50,259 nucleotides of DNA, taken from the NCBI GenBank assembly GCA_013001885.1, contig JABDLD010000006.1:1-50259 (forward strand), read 5' to 3'. Of the stretch, positions 43,001-50,259 are shown piece after piece. Origin of the DNA: Lysobacterales bacterium (lineage in GTDB: Bacteria > Pseudomonadota > Gammaproteobacteria > Xanthomonadales > SZUA-36). How positions within the stretch are numbered: position 1 is the stretch's first letter; each line of letters opens with the position of its first letter. Made by a program: the position numbers and the translations under genes. The notes under the pieces are model-generated. The model did not search any database. It was not told the DNA's origin and saw only the letters and a list, made by a program, of their open reading frames with translations.

Positions 43001-45379
43001 CTCAACCCGGTCATTTTCCGGGTGATAGCCGTAGCTGATCAAAACGCCGTTTGGCCTTGATTCCGACAGGATCTTTCCGCTTGCGCTGTATTCGATGTGA
43101 TCCCTGAGCCGAAGGCCGTTCGGATCGATCACAGCCTTAAGCCGGCCCCTGTTCAGACCCGCAAGCGCCTCGTCTGGATGGTATTGAAAATGGGTTCTGT
43201 CATCCACGTCGGCTCTTGGGCCATCGGTCGAGGTGATTTGCCCAAACGGCCCGCCGAAGGTACTGCTCGTGGTCCGGGACACGGGTTGACCGTCCGGATC
43301 GAAACCTGAAACGGTCTCGCGGGTCATTTCACCATCATCGTTGTAGGTTCTCTGGGTAACCTTGTGGCCTCCGCTGAACACCGAGGACTCTGTTATCCGG
43401 GTGATCCTGTTGCGGAACCTGGGGTCATATTCGTAGTCCACCCGGCGCTCGTCCGGCGTATCCGCCGCCTGGATTTTGAAGCCCGGCTGGCCCTTCGAAT
43501 CATAATTCCCAAACCTCGTTGTCACTCCAAAGGATGTCTGGCTGATCACGTTGGCCTCTTCGTCGTAGACAAACTGGGTATCCGACAACCCGCAGCCCTG
43601 TGAACAGATCGGCCCGCTGATCCCGTCGAGCACGCCCCGCCTGTTCTCGATCCTCGTCTGGTAAACCGTGGCGTTTCCCAGCGGATCGAGCACGATGCGT
43701 TCACCGTTTTCACCGTAACGGATGTCAACCCGGTCGGCATCGTTTGCATGATAGGAAGCAATCGCCATGCCTGCCTGATCGTATTCATAGGTGGCGTAAC
43801 GGACCCCGTTTTCATCGGTGATTCCGGTCAGGGCGTAAGGGTGACGCAAATCCTCGTAATGGTATTCACGGGTCGTGCCGTCGGGGTTTTCCACAAAACT
43901 CAGGCGCCCGAGTATTTCGTAACCGTAGCGCCAGGTTCTGCCAGTGTGATCCGTAAGCGATGACAAACGTCCTTCGGAGTCATATGAAAAATCGAGGCTG
44001 CCGCCGGAGTTGCTCTCGACACGCGCCAGCCGGTCGTCACGGTCGTATGTTGCGATCTCGGTCATGCCCCTCGGGCTGACGATTTCAGCGAGGTAGCCGT
44101 CGATGTCGAATTGCTCGACGGTCATGTTCCCGTCCGTAAATTGCCAGCCGCCTGCCGTCTGCTCCAGCCTGGCCCGTATACCGGGGCTGGGCTCAAATTC
44201 AGCGCCGTTCCATGAAAAGCTGATTTTTCTTCCGTCCGGACGAATGACTTTCACCGGATCGATCGCCGGGTTCGCCGGAATCTCGACCCGGCGGTCGTAG
44301 CTGTGGGTCCAGTAATTTCGGAATGATTCGGAAACAAAGCCCAGGCTGTTGTGAAAGCGGGTAAACCGGATCGGAGAAAGCCCCGACTGCGGCATATCGA
44401 TTTCGCGCTGAAACTTATTGCCTATCGCCAGGCTGATCGGGTTGCCAACCCGGCCGCACGCCCGGCCCTCCTCTTCCCCAACGCCTTCCTCCACGTCCGG
44501 ATGTTCCTGTTCCGGATCCAGGTCGTCTATGTCATCGATGGCAAAAAAATCGAATTCGGGCTGGGTTTCCATCCAGCGTGTACTCAGTTTCAGCGTGTAA
44601 GTGCCCGGTTTGGAACCCAGGTGAATGATGGCCTCATCGTTTCCGTTAGCGTCTGTTTTACTGCCCGGACCAATCCCGTAAACTGCAGCGTTCTTTGCTC
44701 TCCTGGGTCCGGTCAGCGTTCCGGTTACCGACTCACCTGCGACAGGATAAGGCTGCTCCGGCGTATCCTCGAACGTGGCGAGCCGGAACCGGAACGGCGC
44801 GGCAACATCCTGGTTGACGATACCAATTCGGCTGCCCCCGTATTCTTCGGTCAAGACCAGCTCTTTCATTTCAAACGTCATTTCTTCCCCGTGGCCGCCG
44901 CGAATGACTTCTTCGACCTTCCAGGTTCCGAGGCTTTCGGTCGTCAACGGGCTGCGTCTGGACTCAAAGAATTCGCGGAACCAAACATCCCCGACATTGA
45001 AATAGCAATAGCCGCTGCCGCTGACGCAGGGTCCGAACCACTGGTAATAGCCGTTCACCCCCCATTCGTACAGTCGTTCGATCGGCTCCCGGCCGGGTAT
45101 CGTCCACCGCTCCAGCATGTCCTCATAGGTAATCCAAAAATCCAGCTCCGTCGTTATCGTGACGTCGGACAAGGACGCTGCGGGCGGATCAGTCGCTTCC
45201 ACCAGCGGGCAGTTGTGAAACGGGTCCGCTACCGGACCGTCGTCTATCTCGTCCAACGTCCGGCATCGTCGGACCTGTGAGCCGTCGACGTACGGCGTGT
45301 ACGCCATAACGTAATCGTGCCAGATGAGTGTGAACAGAATCAGGATAAGCGTAATGCTGAGTGAAAACGGCTGTTTCAT
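40061..45379 (-). CDS. Secreted Rhs/YD-repeat protein
   Basis: A 1772-residue Rhs-family protein. ATG 45379 follows AAGGGG and opens a signal peptide (MKQPFSLSITLILILFTLIW). An N-terminal region of about 300 residues and an acidic linker lead to a DUF6531-like start of the repeat shell (GNPISLAIGNKFQREIDMPQ). Many YD repeats follow (for example YDSEGRLSSLTDHTGRTWRY), then a golvesin-like beta domain (40855-41310), the Rhs core (TDHLGTPHVVTDANGEIVW, YYRDYDPDLGRYIQSDPIGL), and the DPLGL processing motif. The last 143 residues are the variable tip. There is no PAAR or VgrG element, so export through Sec and a surface or secreted shell is likely rather than a type VI system. Confidence 0.93.
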   Translation of the reverse strand: MKQPFSLSITLILILFTLIWHDYVMAYTPYVDGSQVRRCRTLDEIDDGPVADPFHNCPLVEATDPPAASLSDVTITTELDFWITYEDMLERWTIPGREPIERLYEWGVNGYYQWFGPCVSGSGYCYFNVGDVWFREFFESRRSPLTTESLGTWKVEEVIRGGHGEEMTFEMKELVLTEEYGGSRIGIVNQDVAAPFRFRLATFEDTPEQPYPVAGESVTGTLTGPRRAKNAAVYGIGPGSKTDANGNDEAIIHLGSKPGTYTLKLSTRWMETQPEFDFFAIDDIDDLDPEQEHPDVEEGVGEEEGRACGRVGNPISLAIGNKFQREIDMPQSGLSPIRFTRFHNSLGFVSESFRNYWTHSYDRRVEIPANPAIDPVKVIRPDGRKISFSWNGAEFEPSPGIRARLEQTAGGWQFTDGNMTVEQFDIDGYLAEIVSPRGMTEIATYDRDDRLARVESNSGGSLDFSYDSEGRLSSLTDHTGRTWRYGYEILGRLSFVENPDGTTREYHYEDLRHPYALTGITDENGVRYATYEYDQAGMAIASYHANDADRVDIRYGENGERIVLDPLGNATVYQTRIENRRGVLDGISGPICSQGCGLSDTQFVYDEEANVISQTSFGVTTRFGNYDSKGQPGFKIQAADTPDERRVDYEYDPRFRNRITRITESSVFSGGHKVTQRTYNDDGEMTRETVSGFDPDGQPVSRTTSSTFGGPFGQITSTDGPRADVDDRTHFQYHPDEALAGLNRGRLKAVIDPNGLRLRDHIEYSASGKILSESRPNGVLISYGYHPENDRVEFMTESDGGNYNRTRWEYTPAGDVSMIILDDETGQEVITRMFYDSARRLYRTESRVSRTLSSYGYSYEADQWETYQFDGAGNVIVETRASSDLAGENIVIQRVFDEHSRIDSLSSGGVTEGYRFNPNGTLASKVDGKSKTTAYTYDDFKRLTRTEQVGQVITEFSYDVHGNTSGMTDPEGHSTRYQYDDLGNLVRQESPETGTTVHAYNAAGQLVRSVDAKGLASIYTYDAAGRLTGINREGTDYDVTYRYDDCSSGLGRICSITTGWGHTVDYGWNALGEKISVISNEGGLSYTYGPQGSLNSIVYPSGREVKIHKDGGLASSITLLTSDLSEITLVDEIRYSPLRRPVSWRLGNGKTTTIDLDTRHRPVAINVTGTWDWNVSAYDQADNPMAIETSFSSAAIGYDAHDRLSSAITEETATTFSYDKSGNRTSRVTNGQVETGIYEPMSNRVSSFGSLLYSLDANGNTASAADSGGSGSSYSYSSHNRLLDVADSQTSEVLAAYQYDGLGQRVSSSSPSKIRKFVYGTGGELLAELDGNGNAVHEYVYLDGILVADLGEPATDEVAVLPPEIIVDSDGSGVDITGSRWAERSSSAAVNGSYLRNRKFSGRSVRWFVDEGDFQAGSYDVYVKWLKPANDGVQTWYRLLRINDEVQGYWTSVRVIHSGISVGDWAHLGTFEFNAPPAGVRYQGLYLMGDDNIGGQAGAYLAADAVKLVPRPEPVALTGVKYIHTDHLGTPHVVTDANGEIVWSAEYRPFGSAAVNEDPDGDLERYELNIRFPGQYYHEETGLHYNYYRDYDPDLGRYIQSDPIGLLGGRNSYEYGSSNPLLVIDPLGLCVEQVSGTVRKTDWYVDGIWPIWSSRRMNSEDRLVIDVEGNLHVGAIIDCVARCGGCESSKRNWTLFEYADIEGIVVPWVTPEYYIPSPNRLIQLIRIISAGRRLALFERDVNDVLDSILEGGASRMCERSPKNSTAVRPGFP
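40064..40492 (-). other. Variable C-terminal tip of the Rhs protein (putative toxin)
   Basis: The 143 residues after DPLGL have no YD repeat and drop in G+C (24 of 60 at 40201-40260 against 39 of 60 at 43201-43260). The tip has six Cys, four of them close together in DCVARCGGCESS, a TPEYYIPSPNRLIQLIR segment and a basic end. No known nuclease, deaminase or ADP-ribosyltransferase motif is seen. Being next to a membrane protein, a membrane-acting toxin is the leading guess. Confidence 0.55.
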
Positions 45380-45529
45380 GCTTGTTGCCCCTTTTGATTT
45401 AGCAGATGAATACGCTTGATCGGGGCAATGGGTCAACAGCAAAACGGAAGGACTGCAGCAAGCAGGGGAAGGTCCGTCAGGGACGTGAGCCGCCTTCCTA
45501 CAAAATGCAGATTTTATGTGAGGGAGAGG

Positions 45530-46483
45530 CTAAACCGAGCTCTTCAATTTTTCCAGCAAAACCCACCCCGCCTCCAGATCGCCGAACCAGTTCGGATTAT
45601 CCGGATCGATGCTGCGCCGTTCGGTGGCAATGGCGATCGAACTCGCCAGGCGGCCGCAGATCATCGGCACCAGCACCGAGAGTTCCGTGTCGCTCAGGGG
45701 CAGGATTTCGGTGTAGGCTCGGGTGACAATGCCGGCGGCGTGAAGCGAATCTTCTCGTTTCATCATTATGTAGGTAAGGCAGATTGCGAGCTCGCAGATC
45801 AGCGGATTGAAGCAGGCGTCGCCAAAATCGATCAGTCCGGTCACACAGTCTCCTTCAACCACGATATTTTCCAGATTCATGTCGCCGTGAATGAATTGCC
45901 AGGGAACGTTTTCAAACTCATTTTCTGCCTGCTCCCAGGCATCAAAAGCCCACTGCAAAAGGGCTCTTTTTCCGGTGTCTTCCAGCAGCGAAATTTTGTC
46001 CCTGTGATTGCCGGCCTCAACCAGGCTCCAGCGATGGTTGCGGTGCGCTGCAGGGTGATCGAAGTCCTGCATCGCCAGGTTGTACTGCGCTACTGTTTTT
46101 CCCAGATTTTGCAGCAATTTATCTGATATATCAGTTATATTGTACAGAATAGTACCTTCAATATAATCACATATTCTCAGTTGGTTAGACCCATTAAATG
46201 GATGTTTAATTCCGGTTTCTATTTTCCTATATATATTTTGTACAATTTCGGGAAAATGAAGCCCGATTCCTGCAGATTCAGCAAATCCGATCGCCTCATT
46301 TTCCATCTCGACCACCTCGGAGGGCATGTCGTCGTCGACGATTTTTACGACGTAGCGTTCGCCCTTTTCAGTGGTCAAAAGATAGTTCAGGTTCTCCCCC
46401 GACAGACGAATCAAAGTTCCGGTAATTTGATAGTTGTGCTGCACGCACTCAAGGACGGTCAGTTCGTTGACTTCTCTGTTCAT
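45530..46483 (-). CDS. Phosphotransferase, APH/hydroxylysine kinase-like
   Basis: Aminoglycoside-phosphotransferase-fold kinase of 317 residues. FIHGDMNLENIVV is the catalytic loop (Brenner motif HGDxxxxN), and LIDFGDACFNPLICELA holds the metal-binding Asp. The N-terminal lobe (LSGENLNYLLTTEKGERYVVKI) binds ATP. The pattern is closest to hydroxylysine and related small-molecule kinases, so a small amine or amino acid substrate is likely; drug resistance is not indicated. The N-terminal third is unusually AT-rich (16 G+C of 60 at 46201-46260), while the rest is normal. Region 45380-45529 before it shows nothing further. Confidence 0.82.
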   Translation of the reverse strand: MNREVNELTVLECVQHNYQITGTLIRLSGENLNYLLTTEKGERYVVKIVDDDMPSEVVEMENEAIGFAESAGIGLHFPEIVQNIYRKIETGIKHPFNGSNQLRICDYIEGTILYNITDISDKLLQNLGKTVAQYNLAMQDFDHPAAHRNHRWSLVEAGNHRDKISLLEDTGKRALLQWAFDAWEQAENEFENVPWQFIHGDMNLENIVVEGDCVTGLIDFGDACFNPLICELAICLTYIMMKREDSLHAAGIVTRAYTEILPLSDTELSVLVPMICGRLASSIAIATERRSIDPDNPNWFGDLEAGWVLLEKLKSSV

Positions 46484-46676
46484 GGAGACTCCCGCGGATG
46501 CCTTATTATCGGCAATTTTCAGCCCCTGCGGGTAAATTTCGGCCTCCTGAGCAGGCCCAGGATCGCATTTTTCAATCCTTGTGATGAGTTAGTGGCCCAA
46601 ACCCGGCCACGTGCATTAAGCGGCGTTTTGAGGCTAAAATAGCGCCCAACCTCGTAAGACAGGGCCCAGGACAGGG

Positions 46677-47876
46677 ATGAAAACAAGAACCCTGACGGTT
46701 TTAGGACTCGCCTGCCTGCTCGCACAGGCATCTCCGCTCGTCGCCGGCAACGCCAACCAGCAACCTGCCCGGCTGGAGCTCGCCGAGCAATTCTCCGAGT
46801 ATTTTAGTCGACAGGTCAAAACCGCGAACATCACCGGGGCCGCTTTCGCCGTCGCGACGCCCGAGGGCATCGTGCGAATCGGTACCGAAGGACACACCGA
46901 CACCAGCCGTAAGCAGCCCATTGACCAGGACACGACTTTTCGCGTGGCCTCGGTCTCCAAGACTTTCGCCGCGAGCCTGGCCGGCGTACTGGTCGACCAG
47001 GGTGTGTTCCGCTGGGAAGACCCGGTCGTACGCCACGTTCCCGGTTTCCGCCTCAGGGGGGACGCCGGAAAGGTGCAGGTCCAGCACCTGCTGGGACAGA
47101 GCTCCGGGCTGGTGCCTCATGCCTTCGACAACCTGATCGAGGACGGCGTGCCGCTGGAGCGAATCCAGAACCGGTTCAGCGAACTCAGCTACATTTGCCA
47201 GCCCGGGAAGTGCTACTCCTATCAAAACAGCGTATTCAGCATGATCCAGCCGGTGATCGAGACCACCACCAGGCAGTCCTACTCGAACCTGATACAGCAA
47301 AAGCTTTTTCAGCCGCTGGACATGCAGACGGCCTCCGTGGGTTATAAACCGCTGATCAACAACCCCAACCACGCCAGGCCCCACGTGAAAAGCCGCGGGC
47401 GCTGGAAGACCGTCCGGGTCAAACCCAATTACTACCGCGTGGCGCCGGCTGCCGGCGTCAACGCGAGCGTGACCGACATGGGCAAATGGCTGACCGCCCA
47501 GATGGGCGGCAACCCGGCGGTACTGAGCCCCAGGGTGGTGGAAGAACTGACCCGGCCGCGCATCAGGACGGTGCGGGACACCCGGCGAAAATACTGGCGC
47601 GATATGCTCACCGATGCGCACTACGGCCTTGGCTGGCGTGTCTACCGGCTGGGTGACCACGAGATCGTTTACCACAGCGGCTGGGTATCCGGTTACCGGG
47701 CGGATATCGCCTGGTCCGAGGAGCACGGCGTCGGCATTGCCGTGCTGATGAACGTAGAAGGCAGCAGCATCAGCGAGATGACCACCACGTTCTGGAAAAT
47801 GGCCTTCGATCTTCTGCCGCCTGAGAGCTCCGTTGCAAACACGGCGCTGGTGGCAGCCTCGTTCAATACACGCTGA
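46677..47876 (+). CDS. Secreted beta-lactamase-like serine hydrolase
   Basis: Class C beta-lactamase/DD-peptidase-like protein of 399 residues with a signal peptide (ending SPLVAG). The nucleophile motif SxxK is SVSK at 92-95, YQN near residue 180 (CYSYQNSVFS) is the second motif, and HSGW near 330 replaces KTG. The family contains esterases, D-aminopeptidases and penicillin-binding-like enzymes; true cephalosporinase activity is unlikely from these motifs. It converges on the next gene with 1 nt between stops. The 193-nt region before it (46484-46676) has a TAAAAT -10-like box near 46634 and nothing else. Confidence 0.86.
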   Translation: MKTRTLTVLGLACLLAQASPLVAGNANQQPARLELAEQFSEYFSRQVKTANITGAAFAVATPEGIVRIGTEGHTDTSRKQPIDQDTTFRVASVSKTFAASLAGVLVDQGVFRWEDPVVRHVPGFRLRGDAGKVQVQHLLGQSSGLVPHAFDNLIEDGVPLERIQNRFSELSYICQPGKCYSYQNSVFSMIQPVIETTTRQSYSNLIQQKLFQPLDMQTASVGYKPLINNPNHARPHVKSRGRWKTVRVKPNYYRVAPAAGVNASVTDMGKWLTAQMGGNPAVLSPRVVEELTRPRIRTVRDTRRKYWRDMLTDAHYGLGWRVYRLGDHEIVYHSGWVSGYRADIAWSEEHGVGIAVLMNVEGSSISEMTTTFWKMAFDLLPPESSVANTALVAASFNTR

Positions 47877-47877
47877 A

Positions 47878-48846
47878 TTAAACCGGGGGCTCGACCGGCC
47901 CCAGACGGCGCCAATCGTCAAATCGCTTGCTCAGCACCTGGTAATCCTCATCGTTATCCACGTCCAGGCTCAATCCCCCGTAAGGCGTGATGACAATGCG
48001 AACGGCGCCGCCCAGCACATCCCCACAGGACCGTTCGGCATCCGTCGTCTTGTTGAACGAACGCAGCCAACGGTATAACCGGCCTTTTTTCTTCGAGGCC
48101 GCCAGGGTCAGCTGCAGCCGGAATGTGAACCAGGCCGCCCGCCAGCCGCCGGACTGTCCGAGGAACTTCCAGATCAGACTCATCACGTTCTTCAGTTTTT
48201 CAGCCTTGCGGTGGGCAAAGCCGGTTTCCAGAAACGCCTGGTTTGACAGAGCACGGGGCCGGCCGACATAAATGTTGGCCAGCCGCAGCCGGCAGTCGCT
48301 GAAATTGACGTAAGGCCGGTGAATGCCCTCCTGGTCGTCCTCAGCGTAGAACTGCCGCAGGGAAGATTCCTCAGCCACCCCGGCCAGCATCGCGTACTTG
48401 ACGTCCGAGACGCTGTCTTCATGCGCACAGCGGAGAACAAAGTCATCGACAGCCGATGCGCTGATCAGGGGCAAGTCGCTGGAGATGAACAGCAGCGGCC
48501 GCAACGGATCGTCACCGCCGCTGCGCTCGCGAAAACGGGCCTCGGAAACCCTGATGGCCGCCCACGCATTGGACATCAGCCCGCCGGACTGCTCGACGAT
48601 GTGGATATCAGGAGAGAGCCCAGCCAGGGCTGCCTGCAGGCGCTTTGCAGGGCCTACTACATAAATGTTCCCGATGGTGGCGGCCTCCAGCAGGGTCCTC
48701 ACCACGCGGTTCACCAACGCTTCGCCGCCGAGATTCAGGAATGCCTTGTTCTGGCCTTCGACCATGCGCCTTGGATTGGTGTCCGTACCGGCCAGGACAA
48801 TGGCATCCAGAGGCTCCGGATAGGCAGGTTGTGGCGGGATATCCAT
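47878..48846 (-). CDS. MobA-like nucleotidyltransferase
   Basis: A 322-residue protein with a nucleotide-transferase fold: DAIVLAGTDTNPRRMVEGQNKAFLNLGG at its start has the LAG...K pattern of sugar-nucleotide or molybdopterin transferases. SSDLPLISASAVDDFV is the metal-binding motif, and the C-terminal LSLDVDNDEDYQVL is the usual end of MobA-type enzymes. The middle (about 190-270) is extra and basic. The substrate is unknown. It lies 42 nt after the sugar dehydrogenase and may share its transcript. Confidence 0.78.
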   Translation of the reverse strand: MDIPPQPAYPEPLDAIVLAGTDTNPRRMVEGQNKAFLNLGGEALVNRVVRTLLEAATIGNIYVVGPAKRLQAALAGLSPDIHIVEQSGGLMSNAWAAIRVSEARFRERSGGDDPLRPLLFISSDLPLISASAVDDFVLRCAHEDSVSDVKYAMLAGVAEESSLRQFYAEDDQEGIHRPYVNFSDCRLRLANIYVGRPRALSNQAFLETGFAHRKAEKLKNVMSLIWKFLGQSGGWRAAWFTFRLQLTLAASKKKGRLYRWLRSFNKTTDAERSCGDVLGGAVRIVITPYGGLSLDVDNDEDYQVLSKRFDDWRRLGPVEPPV

Positions 48847-48888
48847 GGCTCAAAAATGCCACCTCTTGGCGCCGGTTTCAATAGGTAA

Positions 48889-50049
48889 TTACTCCGGCTT
48901 TAACCGCCACACTTCGCCGTTGTCGCTGCCCAGGTAAACCAGGCCGCCTTTATCCACCGCAATGGAACGGATCCTGCCGAGCAAGCGCTGCACCAGACGC
49001 TCTTCTGCCACCACTTCGCCGTCCCGCAAAACCAGCCGGTTGAGGTGCAGCCCGGCCATCGCGCCGATCAGGAAACTGTCTTTCCAGGCCGGAAAAGCTT
49101 CGCCCTGGTAAATCACCATATCGCTGGGGGCGATGGAGGGAACGTACACCCACGCCGGAATCTCCATGCCTTCTTTCCACGGGATGCCCATGCCGATGGG
49201 TCCGCCTTCGTACTGAAATCCGTAGGAAACAACCGGCCAGCCGTAGTTGGCGCCTTTCTTCACCTGGTTCAGTTCATCGCCGCCGCGCGGTCCGTGCTCG
49301 TGCAGCCACAGCACCCCCGTTTCGGGATGCAGGGAAAACCCCTGCGGATCGCGGTGGCCGTAGCTCCAGATTTCCGGCCGGGGCTTTGCCCGCCCCTCTT
49401 CTTCCACGCCGACGAACGGGTTGTCTTCCGGCACCGAGCCGTCATCGTTCAGGCGCACCACTGTGCCGGCGTGGTTGCTGTTTTCCTGGGCCGTGGGCGG
49501 ATGCTGTCGGTCACCGATGGCGACGAACACCTTACCGTCGACAAACTGAATGCGCGCGGCAAAATGATAGGCTGCTTCTGAATAGGCATCCGCGGTAAAA
49601 ATGCGCTCGACGTCCCTGGCCTTGGCGCCGTCCAGGCGGAAACGGTCCAAGACCACCGTGCTGTGCACTTCCTGGCCCTCAGTGTAAGTAATGTAAATCC
49701 AGCCGTTTTTGTCGAATTCCGGATGCAGTTCAACGTCGTGCACCCCGGCATCGCTGAACACGACCAGTTTCGGCAGCCCTTCGACATCGGTTTTTTCACC
49801 GGAATTGAAATCCGCCAGCGTGACTAGCCCGCGGTCGCGCTGCAGCACCAGGGCTTTGCCGTCCGGCAGAAATTCGATCGCGACCGGCTGCGAGAGGCCG
49901 TCCAGAACCCGTTCGGCAATGATGTTGCCGTTCAGCGACGGAAACACGTGGCGCGCCGGCGGAGTTTCATCATCTGCAGTGAGCAGGCCCGGGAAATAGA
50001 AAACAAGGGATAACAGCAAAACGCGGACTACTGAACCAGTACCTGTCAT
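48889..50049 (-). CDS. PQQ-dependent sugar dehydrogenase (Yli I/GSDH type)
   Basis: Six-bladed beta-propeller enzyme of 386 residues with a signal peptide (VVRVLLLSLVFYFPGLLTA). Motifs of soluble aldose sugar dehydrogenases are seen: GLSQPVAIEFLPDGKALVL, DAGVHDVELHPEFDKNG, SYGHRDPQGFSLHPETGVLW, HEHGPRGGDELN and GANYGWPVVSYG; the His and Arg in HEHGPRGGDE contact PQQ. The cofactor and Ca are needed for sugar oxidation in the periplasm. ATG 50049 has GGAG 6 nt upstream, better than ATG 50061. No PQQ biosynthesis genes are in view. A terminator lies upstream. Confidence 0.88.
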   Translation of the reverse strand: MTGTGSVVRVLLLSLVFYFPGLLTADDETPPARHVFPSLNGNIIAERVLDGLSQPVAIEFLPDGKALVLQRDRGLVTLADFNSGEKTDVEGLPKLVVFSDAGVHDVELHPEFDKNGWIYITYTEGQEVHSTVVLDRFRLDGAKARDVERIFTADAYSEAAYHFAARIQFVDGKVFVAIGDRQHPPTAQENSNHAGTVVRLNDDGSVPEDNPFVGVEEEGRAKPRPEIWSYGHRDPQGFSLHPETGVLWLHEHGPRGGDELNQVKKGANYGWPVVSYGFQYEGGPIGMGIPWKEGMEIPAWVYVPSIAPSDMVIYQGEAFPAWKDSFLIGAMAGLHLNRLVLRDGEVVAEERLVQRLLGRIRSIAVDKGGLVYLGSDNGEVWRLKPE

Positions 50050-50114
50050 ATTTTTCTCCATTATCAGGCAGGGCAAATCACGAAAAACCGCCTGATTATA
50101 GACCATTTAAGAAA

Positions 50115-50146
50115 AAACCCCGCGGCAGACGACTGCCGCGGGGTTT
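50115..50146 (-). terminator. Terminator between the IPTL gene and the sugar dehydrogenase
   Basis: A 14-bp perfect stem (AAACCCCGCGGCAG / CTGCCGCGGGGTTT) with an ACGA loop. On the minus strand it is followed by TTTTTTCTTAA, so it ends the upstream IPTL-CTERM gene 28 nt after its stop. Confidence 0.88.
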
Positions 50147-50173
50147 CGTTTAACGCGTGTCAGCTAAGGCTGA

Positions 50174-50259
50174 TCAGGCAAAGCGGCGGAAGCCCACCAT
50201 GCCCACACCCAGCATCAACAGGGCCATCAGCGCCAGGCCGTACTGGCTCAGCGTCGGGA
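50174..50259 (-). CDS. IPTL-CTERM sorting signal, end of a surface protein (partial)
   Basis: Only the last 28 codons are inside the window. They read PTLSQYGLALMALLMLGVG and end MVGFRRFA. This is the tripartite IPTL-CTERM pattern: a PTLS-type motif with a following aromatic and Gly, a transmembrane helix, and a short Arg cluster. Proteins with it are thought to be processed by an exosortase (XrtH) and exported to the cell surface. The rest of the protein lies outside. Confidence 0.85.
   Translation of the reverse strand, partial: PTLSQYGLALMALLMLGVGMVGFRRFA

Noticed and set aside
46123-46134. 12-bp palindrome CTGATATATCAG as operator
   Set aside because: It lies inside the coding sequence far from the promoter; kept only as part of the AT-rich patch.
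46701-47921. 406-codon minus-strand frame
   Set aside because: Antisense to the serine hydrolase, which has a signal peptide and catalytic motifs.

Overview
This window reads as a chromosomal segment of a GC-rich gammaproteobacterium. The block rpsT / murJ-ribF-ileS-lspA-ispH followed by a convergent minor-pilin cluster matches the arrangement known from Pseudomonas aeruginosa. The rmlBACD-manC order, the MurL/MurD-type enzyme and the IPTL-CTERM tail point to the Xanthomonadales/Chromatiales side, for example Wenzhouxiangella-like bacteria. That placement is inference from gene content. No insertion sequence, integrase, CRISPR array or rRNA was found.

Layout. 1-2.7 kb: the end of an unidentified gene, tRNA-Thr(CGT) and a compact minor-pilin operon (pilV, pilW, pilX, pilE) without fimU or pilY1. 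2.7-10.4 kb: a minus-strand block for detoxification, isoprenoid, lipoprotein, translation, flavin and peptidoglycan functions (GST, ispH, lspA, ileS, ribF, murJ). 10.4-15.5 kb: rpsT, obgE, rpmA, rplU and uvrA. 15.5-21.3 kb: copper chaperone, DUF4139 protein, two tiny overlapping secreted proteins, enoyl-CoA isomerase, sulfurtransferase, CoA Nudix hydrolase and periplasmic FKBP isomerase. 21.3-22.9 kb: pspABC behind a sigma-54 promoter with an IHF site. 23-29.5 kb: a tightly overlapped ssb, rmlB-A-C-D, manC, DUF1684 cluster for dTDP-rhamnose and GDP-mannose. 29.5-32.3 kb: MFS transporter, ispB and ppiB.

32.4-36.6 kb holds the most notable metabolic gene. It is a 915-residue fusion of a MurL-type UDP-MurNAc-L-Ala-L-Glu epimerase to a MurD ligase, translationally coupled to aspartate kinase. 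The pair links meso-diaminopimelate supply to an alternative way of placing D-glutamate in peptidoglycan. Upstream of lysC lies an unusual 0.5 kb leader with a strong terminator, a duplicated motif and a possible small gene. 37.1-39.1 kb encodes an EF-G paralogue with non-standard G motifs.

39.2-45.4 kb is a secreted Rhs/YD-repeat protein with a golvesin-like insert and an AT-rich C-terminal tip after a DPxGL motif. Right behind it come a coupled four-helix membrane protein (candidate immunity protein) and a run of small or frameshifted membrane ORFs, which together look like a polymorphic-toxin cassette. 45.5-50.3 kb contains a small-molecule kinase, a beta-lactamase-like serine hydrolase, a MobA-like nucleotidyltransferase, a PQQ-type sugar dehydrogenase, and the C-terminus of an IPTL-CTERM surface protein cut by the window edge.
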